Shown: in pieces, positions 22,254 through 30,817 of the stretch | How the letters are laid out: each line of letters opens with the position of its first letter | Position numbering within the stretch: the stretch's first letter is position 1 | From: Pochonia chlamydosporia 170 | Lineage: Eukaryota > Ascomycota > Sordariomycetes > Hypocreales > Clavicipitaceae | Assembly: GCF_001653235.2 (NCBI RefSeq) | Contig: NC_035791.1 | Span: 5,704,001-5,768,000, forward strand | Reading direction: 5' to 3' | DNA: 64,000 nt | Translations under genes and position numbers: made by a program | The notes under the pieces: model-generated | The model's database searches: none | Told to the model about the DNA's origin: nothing | What the model saw: the letters and a program-made list of their open reading frames with translations, nothing else

Positions 22254-22395
22254 CTAATCTAGCGGGAACTGCCGCCGCTTTGGCGGCTTTAACAGTAAGG
22301 GGGCTAAACACACAATGTAGGTATAGTGTACATTAAGCCAGAAATAGGCAGCGGCGAGGCCGCTTAGCTAACTTGACCTAGCAGCCCTACTATAG

Positions 22396-22743
22396 CTTGG
22401 GTCCTTCGCTAGGTACATTGCGCTTTGCGCTGGATTCACAAAAGAGCAGGTGGAGCAAGCATTCAACGGCAAGGTCCCTAGTGGCCTCGACGATAGGGCA
22501 GCCGCTGTGTACAGTTTAGCACTAACACTGGCGAGGTTACATGGGCCATTAGGTGATGCTGTATTTGAGCAAGCGAGGGAAGTCCTTGGACGGGATGAAG
22601 TCGCTGGCATGGCGCACACAGTATGTGGCTACATCTACGTCGCCATGCTGTCCAATATCAGCGATGCTGGAGCCCCAAACCTTGGAGAAGATGCGGTCCA
22701 GCAACGGAGAACCGAGATCCAGCAATCGAATAACTCCTTATGA
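22396..22743 (+). pseudogene. Carboxymuconolactone decarboxylase-like fragment
   Basis: An open frame of ~115 codons, bounded upstream by TAG at 22393-22395, with no ATG near its beginning. It reads as the C-terminal part of a fungal CMD/AhpD-like protein: FARYIALCAGFTKEQVEQAF, then VPSGLDDRAAAVYSLAL, GPLGDAVFEQA and AHTVCGYIYVAMLSN. The N-terminal half, needed for the fold, is missing, so it is taken as a relic. No AhpD CxxC motif is seen. Confidence 0.65.
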
Positions 22744-22877
22744 GTTTTATTTGATTCTTACTAAGACATTCGTGTAGTCTAATGGAAACAAATGATGATA
22801 AAACATGTTAAAAAACAACTCGTTCCCTGGACCTCTAGCACCGATATAGTGAAGTGACGAATCAAATTTTGAGATAT

Positions 22878-23575
22878 TTAGTTTGGAATTCTAACCGCTC
22901 GCCATTCGCCGGCAATGAACTTTGCAAGCGCAACGATAGACAAATCTCCCAGAATATCGAATACTGCCACATCCACTGCCAACTGCTTCATGATCCAATT
23001 CCGAAGATAGACGGCACTCAACGAGTCAGCGCCAGCTTTGTGTAGTGGCTCTTCGAGATTGATACTAGCTCTAGGAGCTACAACCAATCTGTAAATCTGG
23101 TCTGCTAGGGCATATGCAATGATCTCGCTTATATCTGTGGTAGATCCTGCTTTCAATAAAGAATGATTCAGGTTAATAGTGCGTTCGGCATCATCTCCCA
23201 ATTCTTTGCTACTACTGCCTTTCTGTGTGAAGGTTTGATTCCACAAGGGATGAGAGGATGCTAGTGGTATATTGGTGCTCTGCGTGCCCTGGAAGGTTGG
23301 GGGGATGATACCTGAAATAATCTGTGGCGGAATTTGGTCAATGCCAAGATGAGGGTCACAAAGATAGCGAAATAGAGCCAAGATCTCCGATTGGGAAAGC
23401 GTCTGGTTGTGTAAACCTTCTCAGCCACCAGCCTTTCCGCTAACCATTCATTTTCGGATACCATGGCGCCGGTAGCAAGGGGACCGAGATCTAGAGAGAC
23501 GGCCTTTTCACCGATTGAAAGACGGTATCTTGCGGAAATTGTCGATTCATTGTAAGAGCCAGTATAAAAGTGCAA
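22878..23575 (-). pseudogene. Relic of a highly reducing polyketide synthase (KR end + ACP)
   Basis: On the minus strand the upstream frame (23575 side) gives the end of a ketoreductase domain (ARYRLSIGEKAVSLDLGPL). Around 23400 the frame shifts, and the second frame carries a linker and an acyl carrier protein with the phosphopantetheine site GADSLSAVYLRNW, ending at 22878. Only about 230 of the ~2,400 residues of such a synthase remain; ketosynthase, acyltransferase and the rest are gone. The Ser for the prosthetic group is still present. It is a dead 3' remnant, so a PKS gene once stood here or was copied here in part. Confidence 0.8.
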
Positions 23576-24657
23576 ATGGGATGGTAATAAAGTACTAGAG
23601 CTGTATCAGCTGGCGGCAACGACTTAAGAATGAGTTTAACTCATAATACCGATTCATAATGTAAGAACATAGGGTATATATACCTCGTTAAGTCTGAATG
23701 CTATTGCTTTAACTCTAGGTCACGGCCAAATTCCTCCATTATCCTCTCCGCCCGATTAATGTAGTAGAGACAACATGAGGCTGCCAAAGGGCAAATCCAA
23801 AACCTTCAGCCTCCACACAACCAGGGTATTAAGACTAGCTGATCACTGCCTCAAAATTTTACTTCACCAGTTCGAAAAAAAAAAACTTGACAGATGAACA
23901 AGGCTTCAGGCTCTAGGCTAAGAAAGGCCCTCGCCTGCAATATATGACTGGTCTGAATGGCTGGCACTAGGATAGGGAATCAGCAAAAGACGTCGTTGCT
24001 GGTAGTTGCAGCTGCCACCGTCTTCCCACCCGCGAGCGCCGGGTGGCGTGGCCTTAAGGGGGGCTTATGGAAAACAGAAATCTCCAGTAGAACAAAAAGT
24101 TCCCTTGATTTTGATTTTCAGTGTGAAAGCAGACGTTGGACAAAAATCCAGCCCGGCTTCATTGAATAAGTAAAAAAACAATACCATGCGATTCGAGAAG
24201 TTATCATGAATCACCAGAGATCCCAGAGGGCATTGGTTTTTATTGATAATTGTCCTGATTTGATTGCATTGCATGAGCAGACGCTTGAAGGGGGGGCATA
24301 TATACACCTGCTGGCCGTCTGTGTCTGGGCGGTGGACGGAGTAAAAGCTGCAGAAAAAATAGTGCTAGCTTGAATGTATTTTTGCCATCCAAGTTGAGGG
24401 ATATTAATATAAGGGTGGGAGCCCCACGTTTTAAATCGCCGTGACCCGTGCAGTCACGGGCGACTCGTACTCGGGGCTTACGTTGGGAATTCTATAGCGC
24501 TGTTTGACGAGATGTGTGTGCAGACGGGGATGAAGCCAGTTAACTTTGATATTTAATGGAAATGATATGCTGCCATATGGCAATCGAGTATGCCCCTTCA
24601 AATATATTTCACATATTATACTCTATATGTAATCATGCATCGAATATTCTGCATGCG
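23576..24657. other. Intergenic with nested hairpin
   Basis: About 1.1 kb. An A-rich run lies at 23875-23884. A nested inverted repeat is at 24420-24478 (outer agcccc/ggggct, inner ccgtgac/gtcacgg with a 7-nt loop). No coding sequence is supported. Confidence 0.5.
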
Positions 24658-25475
24658 TCATGGCCGAGTCAAATCCCTCGACGTGCCCGCCGCTCGGAGC
24701 AACATCCTCGTAGCCTCATCCAACGGCGCAGGTTTAGTATGATCGCTCAACCACATTTTATGCGTCAAGATATCATGCTGCGGAGCTGCCCTTACGGAAA
24801 CCTTCCAGTCCATACCGCGCGCGGTTTCAGGTGCCATGTTTCTTCCATCACCTGCCACAATCATGGCCAGTATAATGTCCTCGCGCAGACTCATCATCCA
24901 CGGATGCACCACTGTATCAATCCGATGAGCTTCAAGCATATAAATCAACATGAAACTATAAAAGCCAACATACCGGATACGTAGTCTTGTATAGTCACGA
25001 ATTCCTTCCCCGCGGCCGGCTTCACCTGCACCGCCAGACCTTGTTTATGCACTGGTCTATCCTGGCCACAGCACCTCGCAAGGTACTCTGTATCCGAGTC
25101 CGCTTCCCAGGTACCATCCTCCTGCTGCTCGCCAAACGGCCGCGTGTCGTCATCCAGATCCCCATACGTGACATATTCAGCTGCCTCATGGTCCTTGTGC
25201 CACCTTACCCAGTCAGGCTCATACTGGTTCAACATGGGAATGGAGGCCTTGATAGACGAGACCTTGGGTTCCGTCAGTGGTAGAAAGGCAATCTCATGCC
25301 AACTTCCATCTCCGCGCTGCAGGGGCTCCATGTCCTCCAAAGCACCGCGCATGGTCTTCATGACCGCTAGCGCAGTTGGGAGCGTGCCCCTGAGAGGCCA
25401 GCAGAGCCGTTTAAAGTCCTCGAAGAAGCCTAATCTTTGCCTGTCGCTCCGCAGCTCTTCGAATGACGGGTACAT
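24658..25475 (-). CDS. Uncharacterised fungal protein, 251 aa
   Basis: Two exons, 25475-24974 and 24911-24658 (intron 62 bp with GTATGT donor), stay in frame. The join restores YVSVVHPWMMSLREDI, a conserved-looking block. The protein starts MYPSFEELRSDRQ, has a Trp-rich middle (YEPDWVRWHKDHEAAEYVTYG) and an acidic stretch (EQQEDGTWEADSDTEY). No signal peptide or transmembrane segment is seen. I recognise the pattern as a recurring fungal family of unknown function but can give no role. A telomere-like motif lies ~140 bp upstream of the ATG. Confidence 0.6.
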
Positions 25476-25885
25476 GTTGGGCTCTGCGAGTTATTATAAT
25501 TCGTTTAGTTGGTGATTAAGATGTTGATGAGTAATTTCACCGGCTTGTGATGGAGGATATTCTTGTCAAGGCGGAGAGACCCTGTGCGGCCGAATTGCCT
25601 ATATTGGAAATAGCCAGGGGTTAGGGTTAGGGTTAATTGTACCTTGCCGTGTAATTTTGACACGGAAAATACACACAAAAAAATGAATGCATTTTGGAGT
25701 TTACACTTGAAGCTGTTTGTCGGTGAATGGGCAAAGGCATTTCTCTCTATTTCCATCAGTGCACTACGCATTCAACTACAACTAGTCACATTATTACATG
25801 GCATTCATATTGCACTGCATTCATACAGAAGATTATAAACCTTGGTATCTATTTATATAGTACTCAAAAACAATGTTAAAGAATA
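25476..25885. other. Intergenic
   Basis: A 410-bp spacer upstream of the 24.7-25.5 kb gene. It holds the telomere-like motif (25617-25636) and a short A-rich run at about 25675-25684. No gene. Confidence 0.5.
25617..25636 (+). repeat. Short interstitial telomere-like repeat
   Basis: gggg, two perfect ttaggg units, then ttaa. TTAGGG is the usual telomere unit of filamentous ascomycetes. It lies in the promoter of the minus-strand gene starting at 25475, so it could be a telo-box-type regulatory site or a scar of break repair. Confidence 0.6.
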
Positions 25886-26304
25886 TTACCAATCCAACTC
25901 GGGATCCATCCTCCACTTGTAGCAGTCATTTTCCAAGGTACCGCCTTGCTTTCCAGTCACACCTCCACAGTTGCAACTATCCGCAATCAGAGTCAAGTAG
26001 TGCTCGCACAGCTCGGTATCAAAGTGCGCGACATCGTAGCCATTGGCGCGCCTGGGATCCGACGGGTCCGTTACGTGATACGTGCCGAAGCTACAGCCCT
26101 TCTTGACCTCGAGGGAAAGTTCGATTCTGACAGTGCCAAGGCCACCATTATAATCGAGCGGGTACGACTCCTCCTCAAGTGACAGTGTGCTTTTGGCCTT
26201 TTTAGTAACGTCCAAGTTCACGGATGGTGACGCGGCATTAGTAGATTTTCGAACAAAGACACAGCTAATCTCCGATAAGGTCGTGCACCGACTTCCATGT
26301 CTTA
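25886..26304 (-). pseudogene. C-terminal fragment of a secreted Cys-rich protein
   Basis: The open frame reaches 26356, but its first ~17 codons fall in the neighbouring repeat, so only the part below ~26304 is likely original. It encodes NGGLGTVRIELSLEV, GTYHVTDPSDPRRANGYD, FDTELCEHYLTL and DSCNCGGVTGKQGG, ending ENDCYKWRMDPELDW. This looks like the C-terminal module seen on large secreted fungal hydrolases, with paired Cys. No start codon, signal peptide or catalytic domain is left. The 5' end coincides with one copy of the 90-bp direct repeat, so truncation by the same rearrangement is likely. Confidence 0.5.
26214..26304. repeat. Direct repeat A, left of the luciferase-like gene
   Basis: 91 bp from aagttcacggatggtga to ccatgtctta. 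Repeated in the same orientation at 27219-27307 (89 bp, roughly 85% identical by eye, with small indels). Confidence 0.85.
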
Positions 26305-26449
26305 TGTGACATTTGGCTATCGCAGCCCTGTTTCTATGCATACTTCCGATTCCCATGTTGTACCAGTCTCATCCCTCCAGCTCTTCCGTCATAGCGGTTC
26401 CTTGATATCAGATATTTCAGCACAGCAGTAACACGCCGCAGCATACACA
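26302..26449. repeat. Copy 2 of the 148-bp dispersed repeat
   Basis: The source-like copy: 3' flank and last ~20 codons of the luciferase-like gene. Matches 22077-22224 without gaps. Its left edge meets the right edge of direct repeat A almost exactly. Confidence 0.88.
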
Positions 26450-27132
26450 ATATTCTTCCAAGTACGAAATTCTTCTTGATCCCGCGGCGCATAGACAAGA
26501 GTGTACCCCCACCCTATCAAACTTCCGCTCAACCTGTGTCTCTGACCCCAGCCTCTCTCGATGACAGTCTTGGAATCTTCCAGGGAGAGAACAAGATGTG
26601 TACTGCCATCCGGAGGGTGCACGTGCGCCAACTCTCCACGAGTCGGGTTCAGGTAAGGTGGTCTGTTGATTCCGTCTTTCAGTTGGAGAGCGGGAACTGG
26701 ACCCTCAAGATGAGAGAGCTGCAATTGTAAAGTGTCATCATTGGACTTGACCAAAGACTCAATGTATTGGTTCATTAGTAGTTTCATTTCCGTGGATGCA
26801 GTGGCGGTTATTTGGCGCTGAGGGGCGGTGAAATTCGGGACGGTTGGCCGTTGACCGGATCGGCGCTCCAATGGCTTCGTGAGATAGCTGGTGGTGGCAT
26901 TTGGCCCAGCAGTGTCCTTGACTGCTTTTAGGTCATAAGGAGCTGGTACAGTGATGTCTTTGCGAGCTATTCGAGACATTTTGAGTTGCTTGTACCAACC
27001 CCAGAAGTTGTCGGGCAGGCCATGAGGGCCAAGGGCAACGTATGCACGATAGTCTCGATAAGCCACCAGGAAAATAGTGGCACAGGCAACTGCGGCGGCC
27101 GCAGAGGCGTAACTGAAAATTGGTGTAGACAT
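26389..27132 (-). CDS. Fungal luciferase (Luz)-like / DUF5519 protein
   Basis: A single exon of 247 residues from the ATG at 27132. One N-terminal membrane helix (SYASAAAAVACATIFLVAY) is followed by RDYRAYVALGPHGLPDNFWGWY, as in basidiomycete Luz. The core has GELAHVHPPDGSTHLVLS, then VIERGWGQRHRLSG and LVYAPRDQEE, which align with the conserved Luz blocks (AHxH, GWGQRHxL, YAPR). Luz oxidises 3-hydroxyhispidin with light emission in glowing mushrooms. Ascomycete homologues exist without known luminescence, so the reaction here is unknown, possibly an oxygenase on a pyrone or phenolic. The C-terminus ends AEISDIKEPL. The gene sits between 90-bp direct repeats and has a partial copy at 22 kb. 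Confidence 0.82.
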   Translation of the reverse strand: MSTPIFSYASAAAAVACATIFLVAYRDYRAYVALGPHGLPDNFWGWYKQLKMSRIARKDITVPAPYDLKAVKDTAGPNATTSYLTKPLERRSGQRPTVPNFTAPQRQITATASTEMKLLMNQYIESLVKSNDDTLQLQLSHLEGPVPALQLKDGINRPPYLNPTRGELAHVHPPDGSTHLVLSLEDSKTVIERGWGQRHRLSGSLIGWGYTLVYAPRDQEEFRTWKNIVYAAACYCCAEISDIKEPL

Positions 27133-28418
27133 GTCCTTTTCGTGTGACAGGAGCGCAGGAATGGAAATGTTGTGTTGTGCTCGTGAAAGTGGGTTGTTGA
27201 CCTTTATCAGCAATGTTGAAGTTCACGGATGGTGATCGGCCTCAGTGGATTTTGAACAAAGACAAAGGTAATCTCCGATGAGGCCGTGCACCGACTTCCA
27301 TGTCTTACAATTCAACGACTCGATAATGATGTCAAGCGATGCGGCTCAACGATCAAAGCCGGTCAGTGTGGGTCAAATCTTCCTCTTTCGGCAATGATCT
27401 TTGCAAAAGCCGAGATACAAAACTCCACTGATCTCAAAGGACCGGGCCGTCGGTGGCTAAATATCGAGCTAATCTCGGAGGTCCGAGATCTAGGGTGGCT
27501 AATTGTTGGCGAAAAGTCTCCGTAAGGCGAGGACCTAAGGTTGACCTTCTCGAGGAGATCTGGTGTCTATGAGTTTGAAGGTGAGGTTCGGAGTGAGAAC
27601 ATTGCGGTATGCCGGGTTTTTCAGCTTGCCTTGCGCCACAAATTGCAGCATGTGATTTATAATGACGAAACTTTGCTCAAGCTTTCATTGACCACATTCG
27701 TCAGGTATTATGACCTCGGAGCCCGATTGGCCTGAACTCAAATATTACCCGATGCCCAATAGCTCCCAGAAGTGTGCCATCTTCGGATTTTCGATTCGCT
27801 GGCTGGACGATGCGTGCTACAGCTTCCTGTGGCCTGTATGTTGAGGTTGATATGCGCACAATGTTGGAGACGAAGGCTGAGGATCCACGACCAAGAAGCC
27901 GTCATGAGACCAACCGCATATAAACGGAGGCCTTCTCATGACGTGTTGACAGTTTTAAGACACGTCCAAACACGTCAGGCAACAGCTGATGTTCAGGGCT
28001 GCATATGCACGATTTTGTGTTGAACTAATGCATAAACTGCATCTGCCTTTCAATGTCTGCCACGTGGGTAGCTGACGCCTCGGGATCGGGCACCAGAGAA
28101 CGTCTCCTCCGTTTATTTGCTGGCTGTTTGATTGAACATACGTGGGCTGCATTCGATTGCTGATGCTGTCCATATCAAGTTCGATGTGGCAAGGCGGTAG
28201 CCACTGCCATGCGGCTCAAGTGACACGATCTGAAGCTCGGCACCGACTCGTGATCCTCCGAGATCCAGGAACAGGTCTATTTGGCCCCCATTTACAGCCA
28301 CCTTCTTGCTCAGGCAAACTCTCAGGCTTCTGGTTGAGTTTCCTTATTAAAGCGACAAAATCTTGTCTCTGTTGGCAACTTCGTCTTGTTTTCTTTTAGC
28401 TTCATCTGCATTTTTACC
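27133..28418. other. Intergenic, carries direct repeat B
   Basis: A 1.29-kb head-to-head spacer between the luciferase-like gene and the GGCT-like gene. It holds direct repeat B (27219-27307). Several short open frames lack motifs. The last 60 bp are CT-rich. Confidence 0.5.
27219..27307. repeat. Direct repeat B, right of the luciferase-like gene
   Basis: Partner of 26214-26304. Copy A is open in the frame of the truncated secreted-protein fragment; copy B has lost that frame through small deletions. Confidence 0.85.
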
Positions 28419-29339
28419 ATGAAAGACACTCCGACAATGTCATCACCAAACGCAAACATTGCAGCTTCACTACCCTGGCCGTTTCGCAAACACGAAAATC
28501 TCTACTTCTCCTATGGAAGTAATCTACATCTAATACAGATGGCTCGCCGTTGCCCAGGGAGCATCTTTAAAGGAAGGGCAACCCTACCCGGTTACAGATG
28601 GCAGATCAATGAGCGAGGTGTGGCCAACGTCGTACCCTCTGCCGATGGGTCTTGTGTCGAAGGACTAGTCTACTCCATCACACCTGAAGACGAGAAAGTT
28701 CTTGATAGATCAGAGGGCGTGTCTAAAGGCTTCTACGATAGACAAACATTAAGAGTGAAACTCGAGCTGCATGCGCAATATTGCAACGTCAAAACCACCC
28801 TGTTACCCGAAATGCTCCGACCAAAACCCCGTTCGAATCAACAGACTCTCGAAAAGACACCGCCGCCGGATGGTACCAGCCCAGATATGTCAACGGGACA
28901 TCGATCAACCAGGCAAAACATAAAAGCGCTGATAGAGCGGTTCAATTTCGGTGCGGACCAGCACAATTGTTGTCAAGAGGTCCAGGCCTTGGTGTACGTC
29001 AGCGAAAAATACAAAACCAACGGAAAGATTCGGCCGGAATACGTCTTGCGGATGCGAAGCGCAATTGCCGATGCAGCAGTTCTCGGCGTCTCGCAAGTAT
29101 TTCTGAGCAAATATGTTAAGCCGCATCTTATCGAGAGGAGTGTTCGCCCAACTTCACCAAGAGGTCGTGTTGGACAGCGTCGGGTACCAAGGCTGCCTAG
29201 ACGAAACAACCACAAGCCTGCAAGGCTTACTCTACGCCCCCCAAAAGGCCGCGCAACAAAGCATAGGAGACATGGAAGCCAACGAATGGTGGACCTGGCC
29301 ATTATAGTTGAAACCGTTTGTATCACGTCCTCATCCTGA
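28419..29339 (+). CDS. Gamma-glutamylcyclotransferase-like protein
   Basis: A single exon of 306 residues from the ATG at 28419. The GGCT-like fold is marked by YFSYGSNLHLIQMARRCP near residue 30, then LPGYRWQINERGVANVVP and VEGLVYSITPEDEKVLDRSEGV (Glu of the catalytic region). Enzymes of this class cyclise gamma-glutamyl groups, releasing 5-oxoproline. The middle ~60 residues are variable. After KYVKPHLIE, where relatives usually end, there is an unusual Arg/Pro-rich tail of ~70 residues; an unseen intron or read-through is possible. A glutamine-synthetase-like ligase lies 4 kb away, an interesting partner since both act on gamma-glutamyl bonds. Confidence 0.75.
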   Translation: MKDTPTMSSPNANIAASLPWPFRKHENLYFSYGSNLHLIQMARRCPGSIFKGRATLPGYRWQINERGVANVVPSADGSCVEGLVYSITPEDEKVLDRSEGVSKGFYDRQTLRVKLELHAQYCNVKTTLLPEMLRPKPRSNQQTLEKTPPPDGTSPDMSTGHRSTRQNIKALIERFNFGADQHNCCQEVQALVYVSEKYKTNGKIRPEYVLRMRSAIADAAVLGVSQVFLSKYVKPHLIERSVRPTSPRGRVGQRRVPRLPRRNNHKPARLTLRPPKGRATKHRRHGSQRMVDLAIIVETVCITSSS

Positions 29340-29914
29340 GAGCACTCAGCGCATTCTTGGCTAGCTATGGTTCATATGGATGAGGTTCTCTGATGCGAAT
29401 GAGGTTGGAACGCACAAGTGACATCTGGAATACGGATGGAATCTGGGACGTCTTGTTCTCCTTGATTAATCGGGCTGTCAACACTGTCACTGCGACACTG
29501 AGCATGTCAATACGCCGGTTCAGATAGACGCGCGACGGAGTGGAAAGAATCGTCCCTTCTACATGTATCGAATTTGTTCTACTGGTACTCGCAACGCCCA
29601 AACTGGTGTGCAAGACACTATGGTCAGACAGCAGGCCTGTCGAGGTGTGATGCAATCTCTAACAGCCAACCCAGGTTTTAATGGACACCGCCTACATTGG
29701 AAGATGACAAGCTTCTGTAAGGGGCGAAGGTAATAGGAAGTTGAATAAGAAGAGAGCAGTTTGTCTCTTTGTACCAGCATATACAATAACTCAGGTGATA
29801 CTACGGAATAGGGAGAATATGGATAGAATGACAGTGTGCCACGGGTTTTGCACAAGTATCAATTATTTTGAAACATTATTTCGGCTCGGCCAGAAATATC
29901 AAGTCAGACAGACA
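29340..29914. other. Intergenic
   Basis: A 575-bp tail-to-tail spacer. Nothing recognised. Confidence 0.6.
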
Positions 29915-30397
29915 TCAATTCAATTGTAACTTATCAATGATAATCCCATGTAACTCGTCCATATTATCCAGGAACTCAATCCCAAACTTCTGACAAACAA
30001 TTTGCACATTACCCCTCTTCGCGTATCCCTCCGGAGCTATGGCAATAACTTTGCCTGGAACCTGTGCAGAAAGACCGAGTTCCAAAAGACTTATCGGAGC
30101 CAACGTAGCTGGGTGGAAGTATACCACAACAAGGTCGGCCTTGACCTGTTTGTCGAGCTCCCACAGGACTTGCTCACGATAGGGTGCAAAGTTAACGTCC
30201 TCGCGCCATGTGCTATCCCAGTCTGGGCGGTTGGGATTAAAAATGGTTATCGGGTGCTCGCAGAGCGAGGCAGACAGCTTCTCGCGCCAGTCAACATTGT
30301 CCACGGCGGTAGTTGTGCCTGCGAGGAAGACGGATTTATTGCCGGTTATGGTCTCCTCTGAAGGCGCGCGCACGATCTGGCTTCGCTGAGAGCTCAT
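29915..30397 (-). CDS. Nucleoside 2-deoxyribosyltransferase-like protein
   Basis: A single exon of 160 residues from the ATG at 30397 (the open frame extends further). Motifs of the fungal Nuc_deoxyri_tr2 family: VFLAGTTTAVDNVDWREKL, TIFNPNRPDWDSTW, QVLWELDKQVKADLVVVYF, APISLLELGL and RGNVQIVC. The LLELGL Glu fits the usual nucleophile region. Members transfer or hydrolyse deoxyribose on nucleosides; many fungal ones are untested. Likely cytosolic. Confidence 0.85.
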   Translation of the reverse strand: MSSQRSQIVRAPSEETITGNKSVFLAGTTTAVDNVDWREKLSASLCEHPITIFNPNRPDWDSTWREDVNFAPYREQVLWELDKQVKADLVVVYFHPATLAPISLLELGLSAQVPGKVIAIAPEGYAKRGNVQIVCQKFGIEFLDNMDELHGIIIDKLQLN

Positions 30398-30817
30398 TTG
30401 ACTCGTTTGACCAAGCGTGTAATGAAAGCGTAGGATATTGGGACGCAATCCGTAATGGAGTTCTGGATTATTTGGTCACATTCAATTGGCAACCAGGAAT
30501 CAGGCGTCAAGTCAAGAGGGGTCAAGTTTGTGGTTTTCTTGATGGGCTGTTCTCCGTCGAGACTTGCATCTTTGACCGGATTGGATAGAAAAACCCCCCG
30601 AGTTCCATAATTGTTCACAGCAACACATCTACACATTCTTCCATGGACAAAATAGTGAGAGCATGCATATAAAAAGGGTCAACTGGTGGAAGAAAAGTAT
30701 TAACTGAAATGATCTAAAATTTTTCACCACACCACAAGCTAGAAACGCATTGATAACTTAATGATGACATAGCTGGTGAGCATGTACATCACACAGCCCG
30801 TGAGCTGAGACATTATA
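30398..30817. other. Intergenic
   Basis: A 420-bp spacer between two minus-strand genes. It must hold the deoxyribosyltransferase promoter. No further signal. Confidence 0.6.

Larger units (their letters stand above)
21930..22395. other. Intergenic with hairpins and a copied gene end
   Basis: Contains the 148-bp duplicate of the luciferase-like gene end (22077-22224) and its flanking inverted repeat, listed separately. A GC-rich hairpin is near 22268-22290 (gccgccgctttggcggc). No intact gene. Confidence 0.6.
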
